In this document: positions 21,897-33,400 of the stretch, piece by piece
How positions within the stretch are numbered: the stretch's first letter is position 1
Layout: each line of letters opens with the position of its first letter
From: Klebsormidium nitens
Taxonomy: Eukaryota > Streptophyta > Klebsormidiophyceae > Klebsormidiales > Klebsormidiaceae
Reading direction: 5' to 3'
Assembly (NCBI GenBank): GCA_000708835.1
Contig: DF237129.1
Span: forward strand, 62,001 to 126,000
Length of the DNA stretch: 64,000 nucleotides
Position numbers and translations under genes: made by a program
Notes under the pieces: generated by a model
What the model was told of the DNA's origin: nothing
Databases searched by the model: none
Seen by the model: the letters and a program-made list of their open reading frames with translations, nothing else

Positions 21897-24800
21897 TCAT
21901 GCGAAGTTGCAGGCAGCGGACGCCCCAGAGGCGCAGCCCGCGTTCTTGATCGTGATTGGGAAAACGTTGGTCCCTTCCACGAAGCTCAGAAGACGGCGCA
22001 GGGTGGCGACGTGTCCCACCCTCTCTGTGGGGCTGTCGGGGTTGGTTCCGAAGCGGCTGCGCGCGCAGTCGGGCGCCAGCAGAGATGACGTGCGGTACTC
22101 GTCGTCGGATCCTTCGACCTGGGAAACAGATGGACGGCCACGATTTGCAGAGTCGCACAGGAAGTTTTGGCTGCTAACCAGGCTGTTTTATCAGACTTGA
22201 CTCTCAGGTTATTGGACACGTAACCAGTCTTCAACCGTTGATTTAAGCCTGGTGACCGCCCAAGTCTGGTCGATTGACAGTTAACCTCTTCTTAACAAGC
22301 CCATAACCATCCGTGGTCAAGGACCCAAAATCCCTGTGTGGTAGAGGGGAGGGGATAGACGATTTCAAGAGCGGGGCAAACGGACGGGTGAGAGCAACAT
22401 TCAAAGTGACGCTTCGGAGTGCGGCAATGGACGGACTGTATCAGACCAAGTACTGTAGTGAGGTACGAGTAAGAGACGAAGAGAAGAATATCGGCTGTCT
22501 GTGGGATCTACAGTCGCCCGCTCTGAACCTCTGAACCAACCATCTTTCCATGCTGTTTGGCGCGGGATATCTGAGCAGCATGCTTAAATGGTCATCAGGA
22601 TTGAATTGGCCACAGAGAGATCGACAGGATCCTATTAGAGACGGCCGTTATGTGCTTTCCGCCACAGGCAAGCTTGATGCTGATAGGTAGTTCAAGAAAA
22701 ATGCGATCAACCGCTTTGCTTTGCAGCTTTCACACAACGGCGGACCTGATCTTGCGGCATGACTTAAACTGAGCAATAGTCGGAGTATGCTTCGGTCCAA
22801 TCTAAATTCGAACGGCACAAAAAGCGGAGCTGGCGAATGGGGGCGAGGAACTCACGACTTCAGCGGCCTGCATTTGGGGGCCGTTCACCTTCATAGCGGC
22901 AGCGATGACGTCGGCCCGGGAAGGCTGCAGAGGCGCAGAAGTACAGTCTTTCAGGTCAAAACTGTGCAAATTGTGAATAAGGGGCCAAGCTGGAGAACGT
23001 CAGCGTTTGGATGCAGCTTGCGGTGGGCGCCTCATGGAAATACTGGCACTCTAAAATATACCAACAGGAGATTGCGTTGAAGTACATCAGCCCCGGGCAC
23101 TAGCTAAAAGTCCTAACCCAAAAACTGACGCGCTCCGCACCCACACACACCCTAACCCCCCAACCAACCCACCCGTCCTCCGGATGATTATCGCAATGCA
23201 ATGCGCCGTTGATGCAACTCGACAGTTACCAGGATTTGTTGGAAAGCCAAGCTGCGCACCGTCATCAGCGGGTGATCATTGCCAAGGAGGGATATTCCCG
23301 GACTCGGATATCTCTGAGGGCCAAGAGCGAAAACCCTCACAGGAAAAAATGGCGCGAATTTTTGGAATCCTGGTTTATGCCTTTCTCGGTCCGATTGAAA
23401 GCTGCGAAGCTTTCTTAGCCTTCGTACGGGATCGAACGCGCGGGCTAGCTGACCTGCTTGATCAGCGCTGGCATCCGTTTCTGTCCCGTTACAGCAGGAT
23501 ACCTGAAAGGGTGCTAACCGGAGTCTCCGTACATCCTACATTCAGAACTTCCATTCGGAGCATTCCTTTGCATAGATTGGGTTCCAACGACGCCCCGCCC
23601 TTACCTGGAATGTCTGGCCCAGAACGCCGTGCACCTCCGAGGTTGCGTGGATCCAGTTGATGGCCCAGTCGAGGTGCTTGCCTGCGCAGATGGACTCTTC
23701 TGCCGTGAGGTTCGTTTGTCCCCTTTCTTACAAGCTTTGGTACTAGCGATTCTACTAGATATGCATCATCAGGGGCTGTTCACTTGGGCCCTTTTTGCAT
23801 GGTTGGTCAAATTGAGCAAGAGGCCGTTGTCTCGGATCTGCCATCAAGGTTGCGCTGGTGCCCACTCACACTGGGACACTGTGTGCTTATATTCTCTTAT
23901 AAGCTTCTGGCTGCGGACGTATTGGGGGCCCTGCCTTTGATAAGCACCAGCTTGTGAGCAGTCAGAATCCAAGAAGGACGATTGAGCGGCAGGGGTTGTT
24001 GACCCTCAAACGGAGCGCCTGTTTGAGACGCGGGCTTCGCCTAAACAAGGTCAGATGGATCCCCAGTCCCCCCAGCGTACATAAGACTTCCATAAGAAAG
24101 CCACGTGTCAGAGTGGGATGGCGCCACGTACCCGTGGGCAGGTCGTGGTTGTCGGTGGTGATCGTCATGTTGGCCAGGCCTTCCACGACGAGAACGACGG
24201 CGAAACCGTTCTCTTCCGCCATGGAGAGCTCGATCCCCGCATCGGGAGACGCGAACACCCGGAGGGGGCCGAAGTTGTCGCAGGCGGAACGACCGGTGAA
24301 AGCATCAGGCGCGAGGGGCCGTCCATCCAACTCGATGCCGAAATTGGCGTCGTCATCGGAGGGGACGTCCTGAGGATTCGAATGCTTGGACAAAGTCAGG
24401 GCTGTTGTTGGGCGGGGAGTTGCGTGCGGGGATTGAGGGAACTCTGGACGGAGGTTTTTACTCTCAGGGGTGTTTGAAATAAGGGGACGAGCAAACGTCA
24501 AGTCTGCAGCGGAATCACAATCCCAGGAAACTGCCTCAGCAATACAATAACGTTCCTAAGCATCACCTAAGAGCTCCTTCGGACATGGAGCTTGCTCTTG
24601 CTTTACACCTTCGACGTAAGCAAATGCAGAAGATTCGCGCATCGAAGACAATGGTCCACGTGAGTAAGACCTTCTTGTCCTGCCATTGAGTTTAATTGGA
24701 ACAAGAGCAGCCCGGATCAATAAGAGGATTTTACATTGGTTCACCTGATTCAGCTGGAAGCTGACTTCGTGCACAGAATCCCCAATCTTGTACAGCAGTG

Positions 24801-26757
24801 CAAAAGCTGCAAGGGACACATTTCATTCCGTCATTCTCGTTCTCTTCTGCTCTCTCCCGCACTTCGTTTCTATCAAGATTGAAGAACTTTACTCTGCTAG
24901 CAGAAAGCAGTCTGGTAGGATACGACAGGCGTGACGTGAGGAGGAGAGAAAAGCCCGGAGACTGTCGTTGGACGAACTGAAGGTTGTCACAACATCAACT
25001 CCTCCACCTAAGTACACTGCTGCCTGGGTGTGTTTGGCCCCTCTTAGATGGCTGGTCAAACGGGACTTAAGGAAATACGGATTGGCTATCTGAATGTTGC
25101 AATGCTATTTGGTAGGTCGAGCTGTGCAACACACTACATTTCCACCTTGAATCACCACAGCAGCTGGCAAACCTACAAAGGTTCTTCAGCGCTTCTTCCA
25201 ACGTTCCTTGGTTTGCCCTGTGCCTTATTGTCACAACTGAGAAGCTGGAAACTGCTGGAAGGAGAGGCTTGCTAATCTATTTCACGTGTCTGCTTTGATT
25301 ACACTCGTCTTCTTGTTCACTGCCGAAAAGGGAAAGGGCCTTGTTACAGCATCTGCCCTTTCTCTTGCACCCAGTTCAGCAAGTCTTTGGAAAGATTTTT
25401 GTACAGTGCTTATTCGGCCCTAGTACGGTACTACTGTCAAGCGTTAGTTGACCTTTTTACAGGGCTCACCATCGAAGTAGGTCACGCCGTCTTGGCCAAT
25501 CAGGTGCGTGTTGATCTGGATGTTGGAGTCGCTGATCATGCAGAAAGACTCGCCAGGATAACCATGCCAGTCAAACTTCTCCCCCTGGAGGCCAGTCATG
25601 TGGGGATCTGCACAAGTGGCGAGGAGACTATGTATCGAGGACATGCCAGACTTTTCAAGATCCAAGGTTTGAGAAGGCTTGAAAGAAACCCTGCCTCCTC
25701 TGATTCAAGAAGCTCATAACTGTTCCCAGAAGCGGCTTACTGATTTGAAATACTCGGTCCAGTTCACCCGAAAGTCATCAAGGACCTTCTGCTTCTTTGT
25801 CAAAGTGTTGTCATGATCTGGGCAGACTTCAAGATCGGACGGGGGAGCACCATGGCATGCGGGGTGTTCTTGCCTTAATGTGGTTTTTTGACCACGGAGA
25901 TCTGACAAAGGGCTGGGGACCCATAAAAAGAACCTCTTGGGAAGGCATTGCATCGGCTTTAGTGTTGTCAGAACCTTAGGAAGGGCCTTATTGAAATACT
26001 TGACCAGAACCCACAGCATTTTGCCCTGCCTTGTCTGACCTTCCCTCCGCTTTCAACTTCGGCTTATACGAATATAAGCAGTGCCAGCAATGAAATTGAT
26101 CATAAGGCGTTAGGAGCCAGTGACATGCCAAAGCCCCATTGCCAGTCTCCTTGACATAAGGACCCATAGGCTTGTACTTGGCACTTGGCGGACTTCTACC
26201 TTCAAGAAATGCAGTCAAAGTTGCCCGGGGAGGATGGAAATTCTCCAGAGAAAATAGGAGCACATTTCTCTTGGGCGCATTCTGGCACATGATCACCGGA
26301 AAGCCTTCCTCTGTGCTGCGCTTCAGCAACTTATGACTGGAGAGCAATGTGACACGGAAAAAGCCTATATGAGCCAGAACTCAAGCAAGAGCACTTCTTG
26401 AAGGAGATTGAGTAAATTGGAGAATGCTCTGCGCCTGACGACACTGCTGCTCTGTGTTAATCAGGAAGGGATGTTCTTATGCCAAAGCAGCCTTGGCCAA
26501 AGATCGCTTCTTTCAGTGTTTAAACCAACAACTGAGTATCCAACCAACTATACCATTCAGACGAACATACACACGACGCAAACAACCATGAGCTCAGTAA
26601 GAAAAAGTAAATTTTGGAGTTGCTTCGTTGCCGTACCTCCGTTTCCTCCTATTGGAGGGAGGGGAGCTGCAAGCACGGGAGCCCCGCTAGACAGCAGCAC
26701 TGCTCCAAGGGCCACGAGCAACAGCTTCATTGGCAGCTGGCGGTGATAGAGCGCCAT
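21897..26757 (-). CDS. secreted root-cap/LEA-related protein (vWD-like GDPH motif)
   Basis: Extracellular protein of the plant Root cap family; biochemical role unknown. Seven exons join in phase to 314 residues: 26637-26757, 25470-25607, 24745-24806, 24132-24369, 23605-23699, 22856-22924, 21897-22118. A signal peptide (MKLLLVALGAVLLSSG, about residues 10-30) starts after ATG 26757. The join of exons 1 and 2 creates GDPHMTGLQG, followed by the family's CMISDSNIQINTHLIG block. Later blocks are IELDGRPL, NMTITTDNHDLP, and a C-terminal DDEYRTSSLLAPDC as in land-plant homologues. Intron 1 (25608-26636) holds two open segments of unknown origin. The family is best known from root caps, so its presence in a probable alga points to an older wall or mucilage role (inference). 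Confidence 0.88.
22167..22316. repeat. MITE-like intronic repeat, copy 2
   Basis: Core 22192-22268 (77 bp) begins with CAGACTT and ends with AAGTCTG, as in copy 1 at 9633-9778. The flanks match too (GCTGCTAACCAGG before, AACAAGCCCATAACC after). It lies in the last intron of the root-cap-type gene. Confidence 0.55.
23104..23176. repeat. C-rich dispersed intronic repeat, copy 2
   Basis: GCGCTCCGCACCC...ACCCTAACCCCCCAA...AACCCACCCG, same order as the copies in the transporter and mTERF introns. It lies in the root-cap-type gene's intron between 22924 and 23605. Confidence 0.55.
25714..26347 (-). other. two open segments inside intron 1, possible decayed insert
   Basis: Minus-strand open frames 25988-26347 (119 codons) and 25714-26019 (101 codons) follow each other in different frames and read like protein (for example KYKPMGPYVKETGNG and KVLDDFRVNWTEYF). 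They cannot be spliced in phase with exons 1 and 2, which join perfectly without them. They may be remnants of an inserted element or a frameshifted old gene. I do not recognise a family. Confidence 0.25.
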
Positions 26758-27635
26758 GGCTTTCTGACCCCGACCGCGACTATGCAGCTGTTGCAAATGG
26801 AGGACTGCTTGTCGGATCCAAGTGCCATGAGGAGTACTGCTACAAATTCAAGCTCAATCTACTAGTACCGTACCTATTTAACTTGGGTACAGTATGTAGC
26901 TGGTAGGTACAGTATAGGTTACTCTACAGACTACACGTACTGCTGGGACCTAGGTAGTGACGTAGTCCAAGAGTGACATCATGCATGATTCAGAACGATT
27001 GTTTCGGATACTATCGGGAGGAAAGAATCGTAAATAGAAGGAAGTGTGAATAAGAAAACTTGTGACAATACCTACAAGCAGTGTTTACCACGAAGTCGGG
27101 ATAGCCGGCTGCCCAGAGGGTCAGCCTTGAAACAGTCGGTTGGAAAGTTCTGTTGGTCGGTTTACCAGGGCGGACCACCTGGCTATTCCCTCGTCGGTTC
27201 CCCGTGCGCGAACCTTGCCATTAACAGAAAGCTGCCCTATACTTGGCCGAGTAGGAGAGCACTGATCAACCAGTTTTCCATGTGACACTTGAAACGAATG
27301 AAGGCAAGGTCCATATTAACTTGGGAAGGTTCCTGATTTACCTAGTTGAAGTTTCATGCAAGTTCTGTGAGAGTAAAGTAGTGTCGAAATGTAAAGAAAT
27401 GAAATACCGACCACTTGTAGCCTAGCCAGACGACTTAGAATTGGCCGGTTCAGCCGACCGACCATCCTCATTAATGATCTGCTTTCCTGCCGACCTGCGG
27501 CCGGCTACTTCGTTCTGAGTTGGTCACTCTTGAAATTGGTCGGTTCAACTCGGTTGCCACACCACTGCAAGTCGGTTCGTGGCAAACATTGAATCTGGAA
27601 TCACATGCGAGCTGAACCCCACCCCCCGCGCGACG
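26758..27635. promoter_or_regulatory. upstream region of the root-cap-type gene
   Basis: Contains the promoter side of the minus-strand gene starting at 26757. Between about 26869 and 26960 the sequence is rich in GTAC and GGTAC units, similar to the CCGGTACC-rich patch at 29325-29420. No TATA-like motif can be assigned confidently. Confidence 0.35.
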
Positions 27636-27850
27636 CCCCCACCTGGCAAGGTCCGCGGCGAGCTCGCGAGGTGGGGCGTTCGCGAGGCTCAGGGCCAGCT
27701 CGCGACACCCCCACCGGGCGAAGTAAAGGGCAAGCTCGCGAGGTGGGGCCTTCGCGTAATCCAGGGCGAGCTCGCGAGACCCCCACCCCGCGAAGTCCAG
27801 GGCGAACTCGCGATCCAGGCGAGTTTCCAGGGCGAACTCGCGAAGTTGTG
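27636..27850. repeat. 72-bp CpG-rich tandem repeat, about three units
   Basis: Units start at CCCCCACC near 27636, 27708 and 27780, exactly 72 bp apart, each with GGGC-AG-CTCGCGA palindromic cores. Because 72 is a multiple of three, a plus-strand open frame (27605-28288) runs through it as a 24-residue Pro/Arg-rich repeat. I regard that frame as a by-product of the repeat. Confidence 0.65.
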
Positions 27851-28202
27851 CGATGGACCTGGAAACCTGGATTGGGCCGCGAATCCTGGTGCCATGTGGC
27901 GAGGCGAACCTGGACGGCCCTGTCGCGAGCTGACCTCATGCTGGCCGCTCAGGGCGAGCTCAACTTAGGCGCAGAGCGAAGTGCCACCTCAAATTTGGCG
28001 ACTTATGGTGAGGCAGACCTGCGCGAACTGACCAGTGGCGCCGCGCGGGGCGAGCCTCAGGGGCGGGCAAGCTTTGGCGCCCCACCGGGCGCACTACTCG
28101 CGGGCCCGGCACAGATCAGGTTGGGCCCATCTTTCTCAGGCGCAAGGCGAGCTCGCCTTGGTGCTTTTTTAAGGCTGGTCGCGAATCCATCTGAGTTGGA
28201 GT

Positions 28203-28372
28203 CGGGGCAAGTTCGCAGCTGGCGACTGGGGCAAGTTCGCAGCTGGCAGCTGGGGCAAGTTCGCAGCGAGTTCGCAGCTGGCGACTGAAGGGAGTTCGCA
28301 GCTGGCGACTGAAGGGATTTCGCAGCTTGCGACCGGAGCAGTTTCGTGGTTGGCGACCAGAGTACAGTCGCC
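28203..28372. repeat. 24-bp tandem repeat, about seven units
   Basis: Repeats of the unit GGGGCAAGTTCGCAGCTGGC plus GACT, some shortened (one unit lacks about 5 bp). It shares the TTCGC core with the 72-bp repeat to its left. TTCGC and GCGAA motifs continue to be frequent up to about 28860. Confidence 0.65.
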
Positions 28373-30460
28373 GCCGCGACGGCGCCACGCCGCGACCTTA
28401 TTTTGGGCCTGATGTTCGCGAACTCAGGGGTAAGTTTGCAGGGGTTTCGCGAGATAGGGATTTGAGATGTCGCAGCAGAGGCTGGTGGTTCGCCTGTAGG
28501 CTGCCGACATACTAGATTTCGCGAATCGAGGGCACCGATTCGCTGCATAGGGATAGGTTGGAGCTGATTGGCTCAGTTCGCATCTTTTGATTCGCTGTCA
28601 GTATGTTCGATTCGCCCCGTCCCGTCCATGGCATTTCGCCCAGAGTTTGGTGCACTTGCAGTGCCCCTGCTCACTAGCGCCTAGCATCTATCCGCCTGAC
28701 TTTCGTTGGCAGACTATAGGGCGAGGTTCGCCTCAGCTGCAGGTAGGCAAGAGTAGGCCTCAGCTTCAGTGAGGGCGAGTTCGCCTAGTAGGTATTAGCA
28801 GACTTGATTGCAGTGACTTGACATTCGTATTCTTGACTAGGAGATTCGCGAGGTTCAATCGCGCAGCATCTGAGGCGCTCTCTGAGGCCTGTATTTCATG
28901 GCGCCCAGTTAGGGGCTTGCTGCCTTTGTCTTCTCCTCGCTCTCAGCGAACAGCATTGTGCCGCATGTTTCCAGGATGTTGTGTATTGCATGTATGACAT
29001 GTCTGTGTGAGGCACCAATCGCTGGATTCTCATCCAGGCGATTCAGGGCGGTATGGGACGCCCCTGAGTGTGTCTCGACTCAATTGAATGTTGAGGGGGG
29101 CTCGCTGCATTCATCACTGACTTCCGCTGCGTAGGCAACTTGCGAGAGAGCTGCGAGAATCTTGATTCTCGCGCTCTGCGAACAAGTGTGCTGCTGCTCT
29201 GCCCTTGCTGCGAGTTCTCGCCCAGGGTGGGGAACTCGCCAGTGGAGGGATTCTCTAGCTTGTACACTGATCTGGATACAAGCGGGGTCAATTATTGACG
29301 ACCGAGTATTCAAATTCAAGTCCCTTTCATACCGGTAGTACCGGTACCCGGTACCTAGGACTACCGTATACCGGTACGGTAGTTCCGGTTCACATGCGGA
29401 CTGTACCGTAGTTCCCGGACTTCACTACGGTCTTCGGTAGTTTCACTAGTGACTTGCAAGTTTAACTAATAGTCAACATTTAATCGAGAAGTATCGTGTA
29501 TAGGGGTCGTCCTATGCTCCTACTGTGTCCTACAGATCCCTAAACGAGCATACCGTACCGTAGTCCTATAGAAAACTACCATGTAAGCAACTCGAGCTTG
29601 GCGTATACGCCGGAATCTTAATACTTCTAGAGGCATCTGATCAGTCTTTCCATAACCTTCCGGGACGCCTGCACATGTGAACAGCTTTTAACAAATCACT
29701 GGAAATTGGCTCCGAGGAAGCTCAAAAGGTATACCATTGGTCCTCTTCTTGCACAGATGTGGCTAGTCGGTGCTTATATTTGATGCATACGTGCACGATG
29801 AGGGCAGGCCGCTCAGCATGCGCGTGAATTAGGCATGGTGCATTGTGACATGTGCATCATGTACTAAGGTAACACTGATGTGCATCTCATGCACTGAGCC
29901 GGAGGCTGCAGGCATGTACGGCATAAAGTTCAAACCATATGTCATGTCGCACAGTCAATATCAAATGAAGTTGAGGGTCGTAAGTGCACTCCCAATCCTG
30001 CACACTTTCAAACACGGCCAGCCGCGGAAATGATGCAATCTGAAACAATCAAACTAGCTATTAGGAATCGAGGGCCCCCTAACTCGTGACCGGCAGTGAC
30101 CGACAGTGAGCGATAACGGACGGTTCGTTTGCAGGCTGGCGCCGGCCCAAACACTGATATACAGACAATATGTTGGTCCCGACAACTTCGCCATGTCGGA
30201 TTGGAAACTCAAAGCGCAAACTCTGCCCACTTTACCGAGGTACGCGCTTGGTCCACCCTTGAAACAACCCCCAAACATGGGCTTTCCGTGCAGTCTTTTT
30301 GCGCGAGTCTGCCTTCTCCTAGATGCGTTGTGCACCCACAAGAACTCTCATCCTTCCGCCCGTCTTGTATGGCGGCATCTCTCGGCCTCGACATTCTTCG
30401 TCGCTATTACACACAAACACCAAGCAATCCGTTCCTCGAGATTTTTGACAAACCCTCCCG
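28373..30460. other. gene-poor region left of the mTERF stop codon
   Basis: No protein family recognised on either strand. Minus-strand open frames at 29043-29319 overlap each other and show no domain. The right end (about 30050-30460) is probably the 3' UTR of the mTERF gene. Confidence 0.4.
29325..29420. repeat. palindromic ACCGGTA/GGTACC cluster
   Basis: Dense run of self-complementary ACCGGT and GGTACC units (three ACCGGTA in about 60 bp), able to fold into hairpins on both strands. A looser GTAC-rich patch lies at 26869-26960. Confidence 0.5.
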
Positions 30461-33400
30461 TTAAGTCTGCCCGCTAATCTCCGGCAAATCAATCTCCACC
30501 TCGACGCTGTCATCGTCCAGGTAGTCCGCCTCCGCCTCGGCAAGCCCCGCGAGCACTTTCCCCGTCTCGTCATACTCCAACTGCTTCACGTGCCCCCCAT
30601 ACTTCCGCATCCACACCCCCGACTCGATACAATACTTGAACGTCGGAAACGTCGTTACTAAAATCTGCGCGAGGCTCAGCCCGGGCTGCCCCCGGTCCGC
30701 GATCACGAGCCCTAGACTCTGGCAGATCTTGACACGTGGCCGCGTGCGGCCCTCCAGCGAGTACCCCACGGCCTGCGGGAACTCCAGAAAGATCTCGGGC
30801 GACAGCCCGAGTTCCTTGGTGAAATAAGCCAGCCCCTCGTCGAGCTTCTTGCTCGACATCTGGTACAGCGGCGAGTTGATCACGATCAGGTCCACGAGAT
30901 CCTCGTCGGGCCGCTCCAGCCCAACTTTTTTCAACGAGTCGCGCAGGCGCTTGACCTGGGAAGGGGGTTGGGGAAAATGTGAATAATCTCAGACGAGCTC
31001 AAGGCAATAACACCAGGTCGGAGCTCGACGACAGGTGTCGGCAAAACGAGCTCGATTGGAAACACACTGTCTCGATGAGCAGTGTTTTGATACCCACCGG
31101 TCTCGGCGCCGAATCGAAGTGGTCGGTACCGTTACTTAACGACCTGAACCGCGGTCTGTGTCATCGGCAGAGTTTCGGGGGGTTCAGAGTACCCGCCAAT
31201 ACTGCCCCTTCCGAGCAAGGAGTCAAGCAATTCGCTCAGCTAGCGGAACTTGCTCGATGGTCCACGAGCAGCAATATGTGATGCTCTTCAATTTAGGTGA
31301 AGTGAGCTCAAGGTATTGTAAGCTTCTGCCCTAACACCAAAAACCTAACCCTTAAAATCACACGCTCCGCACCCTTACCCACCCTAAACCCCCAAAGTAA
31401 CCCCACCCGTCGGCGCACTTTACCGAAATTGAAGTCTTATCGATATGCGATCCTATTCTCCCCACCCCCCCTCACCTGGCGCTCCAGGTGGCAGCAGACG
31501 ATCTTGGGGCGCGAGACGACGAGCGAGCGGAGCCAGTCCTTGCCGCGGCCCAGCTTCTGCATGTACGACAGCCGCCGGTCGCACGTCTCCACGGTGGTCA
31601 GGAACAGAAACAGGTTGCGCTGGAAGCACACCGGCATCTCCGCGTCGCTGATGCCGTACCTGGAAACAAGGTTATAGCCGGGTTAGAGACGGGTTTGAAG
31701 ATCCTTGTGGCCAGATCCACGGTAAAAATGCATGCGAATTGATCGAAGGTTGCGCTGGAAGGGCACCGGCAGCTCCGCATTGCTGACTGCCGTACCAAGA
31801 GAGCATGAGGGTGAAACGGGGGGTACAAGGGCCTGAGAGGTTCGTGGATGGTTTTGACAAGAATTGAGGGGGTGGAATGCATGTGGGTTTATTAAAGGTT
31901 ACGCTGGAAGCACAACAGTACCTAATCGACGCTGATGCTGTACCTGAGGAAGAGGATTACTTGGTCTGCAAGGCGCTGCATGAGGCCCAATTTGAGGAGA
32001 AGGGGCATCTTGGGTGGCGAGCCTAGGATTACAGAGGCAAGAAGAACCGGACGGGAAGGAACATGAAAGGACGTAACCGGACGTGGAGTTACTTATACAG
32101 GAGAATGATGCACTCCGCAGGCCGCTGCATGAGATTCATTCCGAGGAGCTAGGGCACATTGGTGGCGAGCTCAGAGTTTTCAAAACACAACGGAACGAAA
32201 AATGAAAGAACGGAACGGAATGAGCGCTCACTTGCGCAGGAGAATGACCTCCCCGCGAGCCGCTGCATGAGGTTCATTCTGAGGAGCCAGGGCACTCTCG
32301 TCGATAACACAGTTACAGTAGAATGGAACGGAACGGAACGGAACGGAACGGAACGAGACGAACAAAAGAGAAGGGACAAATCGGACGGAACAGAACGTGC
32401 ACTCACTTACGAAGGAGGCTGACGCGCTCCGCAAGCCGCTGCATGAGTTTCATTCCGAGGAATCAAGCACTTTCAACGGGAAGACAGATACAGTAGAAGG
32501 GAACGGAACGGAACGGAACGAAAGGGAACCAGAAAAAGCGTGCTCTCACTTGCGCAGGAGGATGATCCGCTCTGCGAGCCGCTGCCTGAGGTTCATTCCG
32601 AGGAGCCAGGGCACTTTGGTGGCGAACTCGAAATTTTGGAAATAAACGGAACGGAAAAGGGAAGAAAGGAATTATGAGCGCTCACTTGCGCAGGAGGATG
32701 ACGCGTCCGCCAGCCGCTGCATGAGGTTCATTCCGAGGAGCCAGGGCACATTGGTGGCGAACTCAGAATTTTGGAAACAGAACGGAACGGAAAAGTGAAA
32801 ATACGAACTCACTTGCGCAGGAGGATGACCCGCTCCGCGAGCCGCTGCATGAGGTTCATCCCGAGGAGCCAGGGCACCTTCGTGGCGAACTCGGGCTCGG
32901 CGAGGCCGAACGCCTGCAGCACCCTGATATTGTCTGCAATGCGCTGGAGCGGGTTGTTGAAGATGGATGGGTTCCTGCAAGGGGGGGAATTTGCTTAAGT
33001 TGTCCCCCCGACTTATGAAAGGGAATAGGGAGCGCCTTGGATACGAAACGCATCCGTTCAAAAAGGTTCCATGCGAGCACGCTGGAATGCGTTCTTGGTT
33101 TTGGAACTGAAAGATTGATGATAGGGACGGCTTGCTTTCAGTCCACAAAATCAGCAGGCCAGGGCTATCATCTGCGCTGAAGAAGCAGACACCTGACCAC
33201 TTTCGCCGACAAGGATTGGAAGTGAGAGGAACGCCAAAGAGAGTAGGGAGAAACAACGGCGACAGGACTTCTGCATCTGCAGTACGCTGAAGCTGAGAGT
33301 TCAGGAAGCATCGCCTCAGGCGGAAAGAGAAATTGGAAAAGCAGAGGATTGGCCGGCGAAAAACAACCGCGACTCACTTGAAGACGAGCTTGATCATGCT

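Noticed and set aside
27605-28288. 227-codon plus-strand frame as a Pro/Arg-repeat gene
   Set aside because: The frame is explained by tandem repeats with periods divisible by three; no start context, introns or homologue to support it.
31935-32800. The mTERF exon copies as mutually exclusive alternative exons
   Set aside because: They lack the first half of the exon and their inclusion length (about 77 nt) does not preserve the phase required by the flanking exons.
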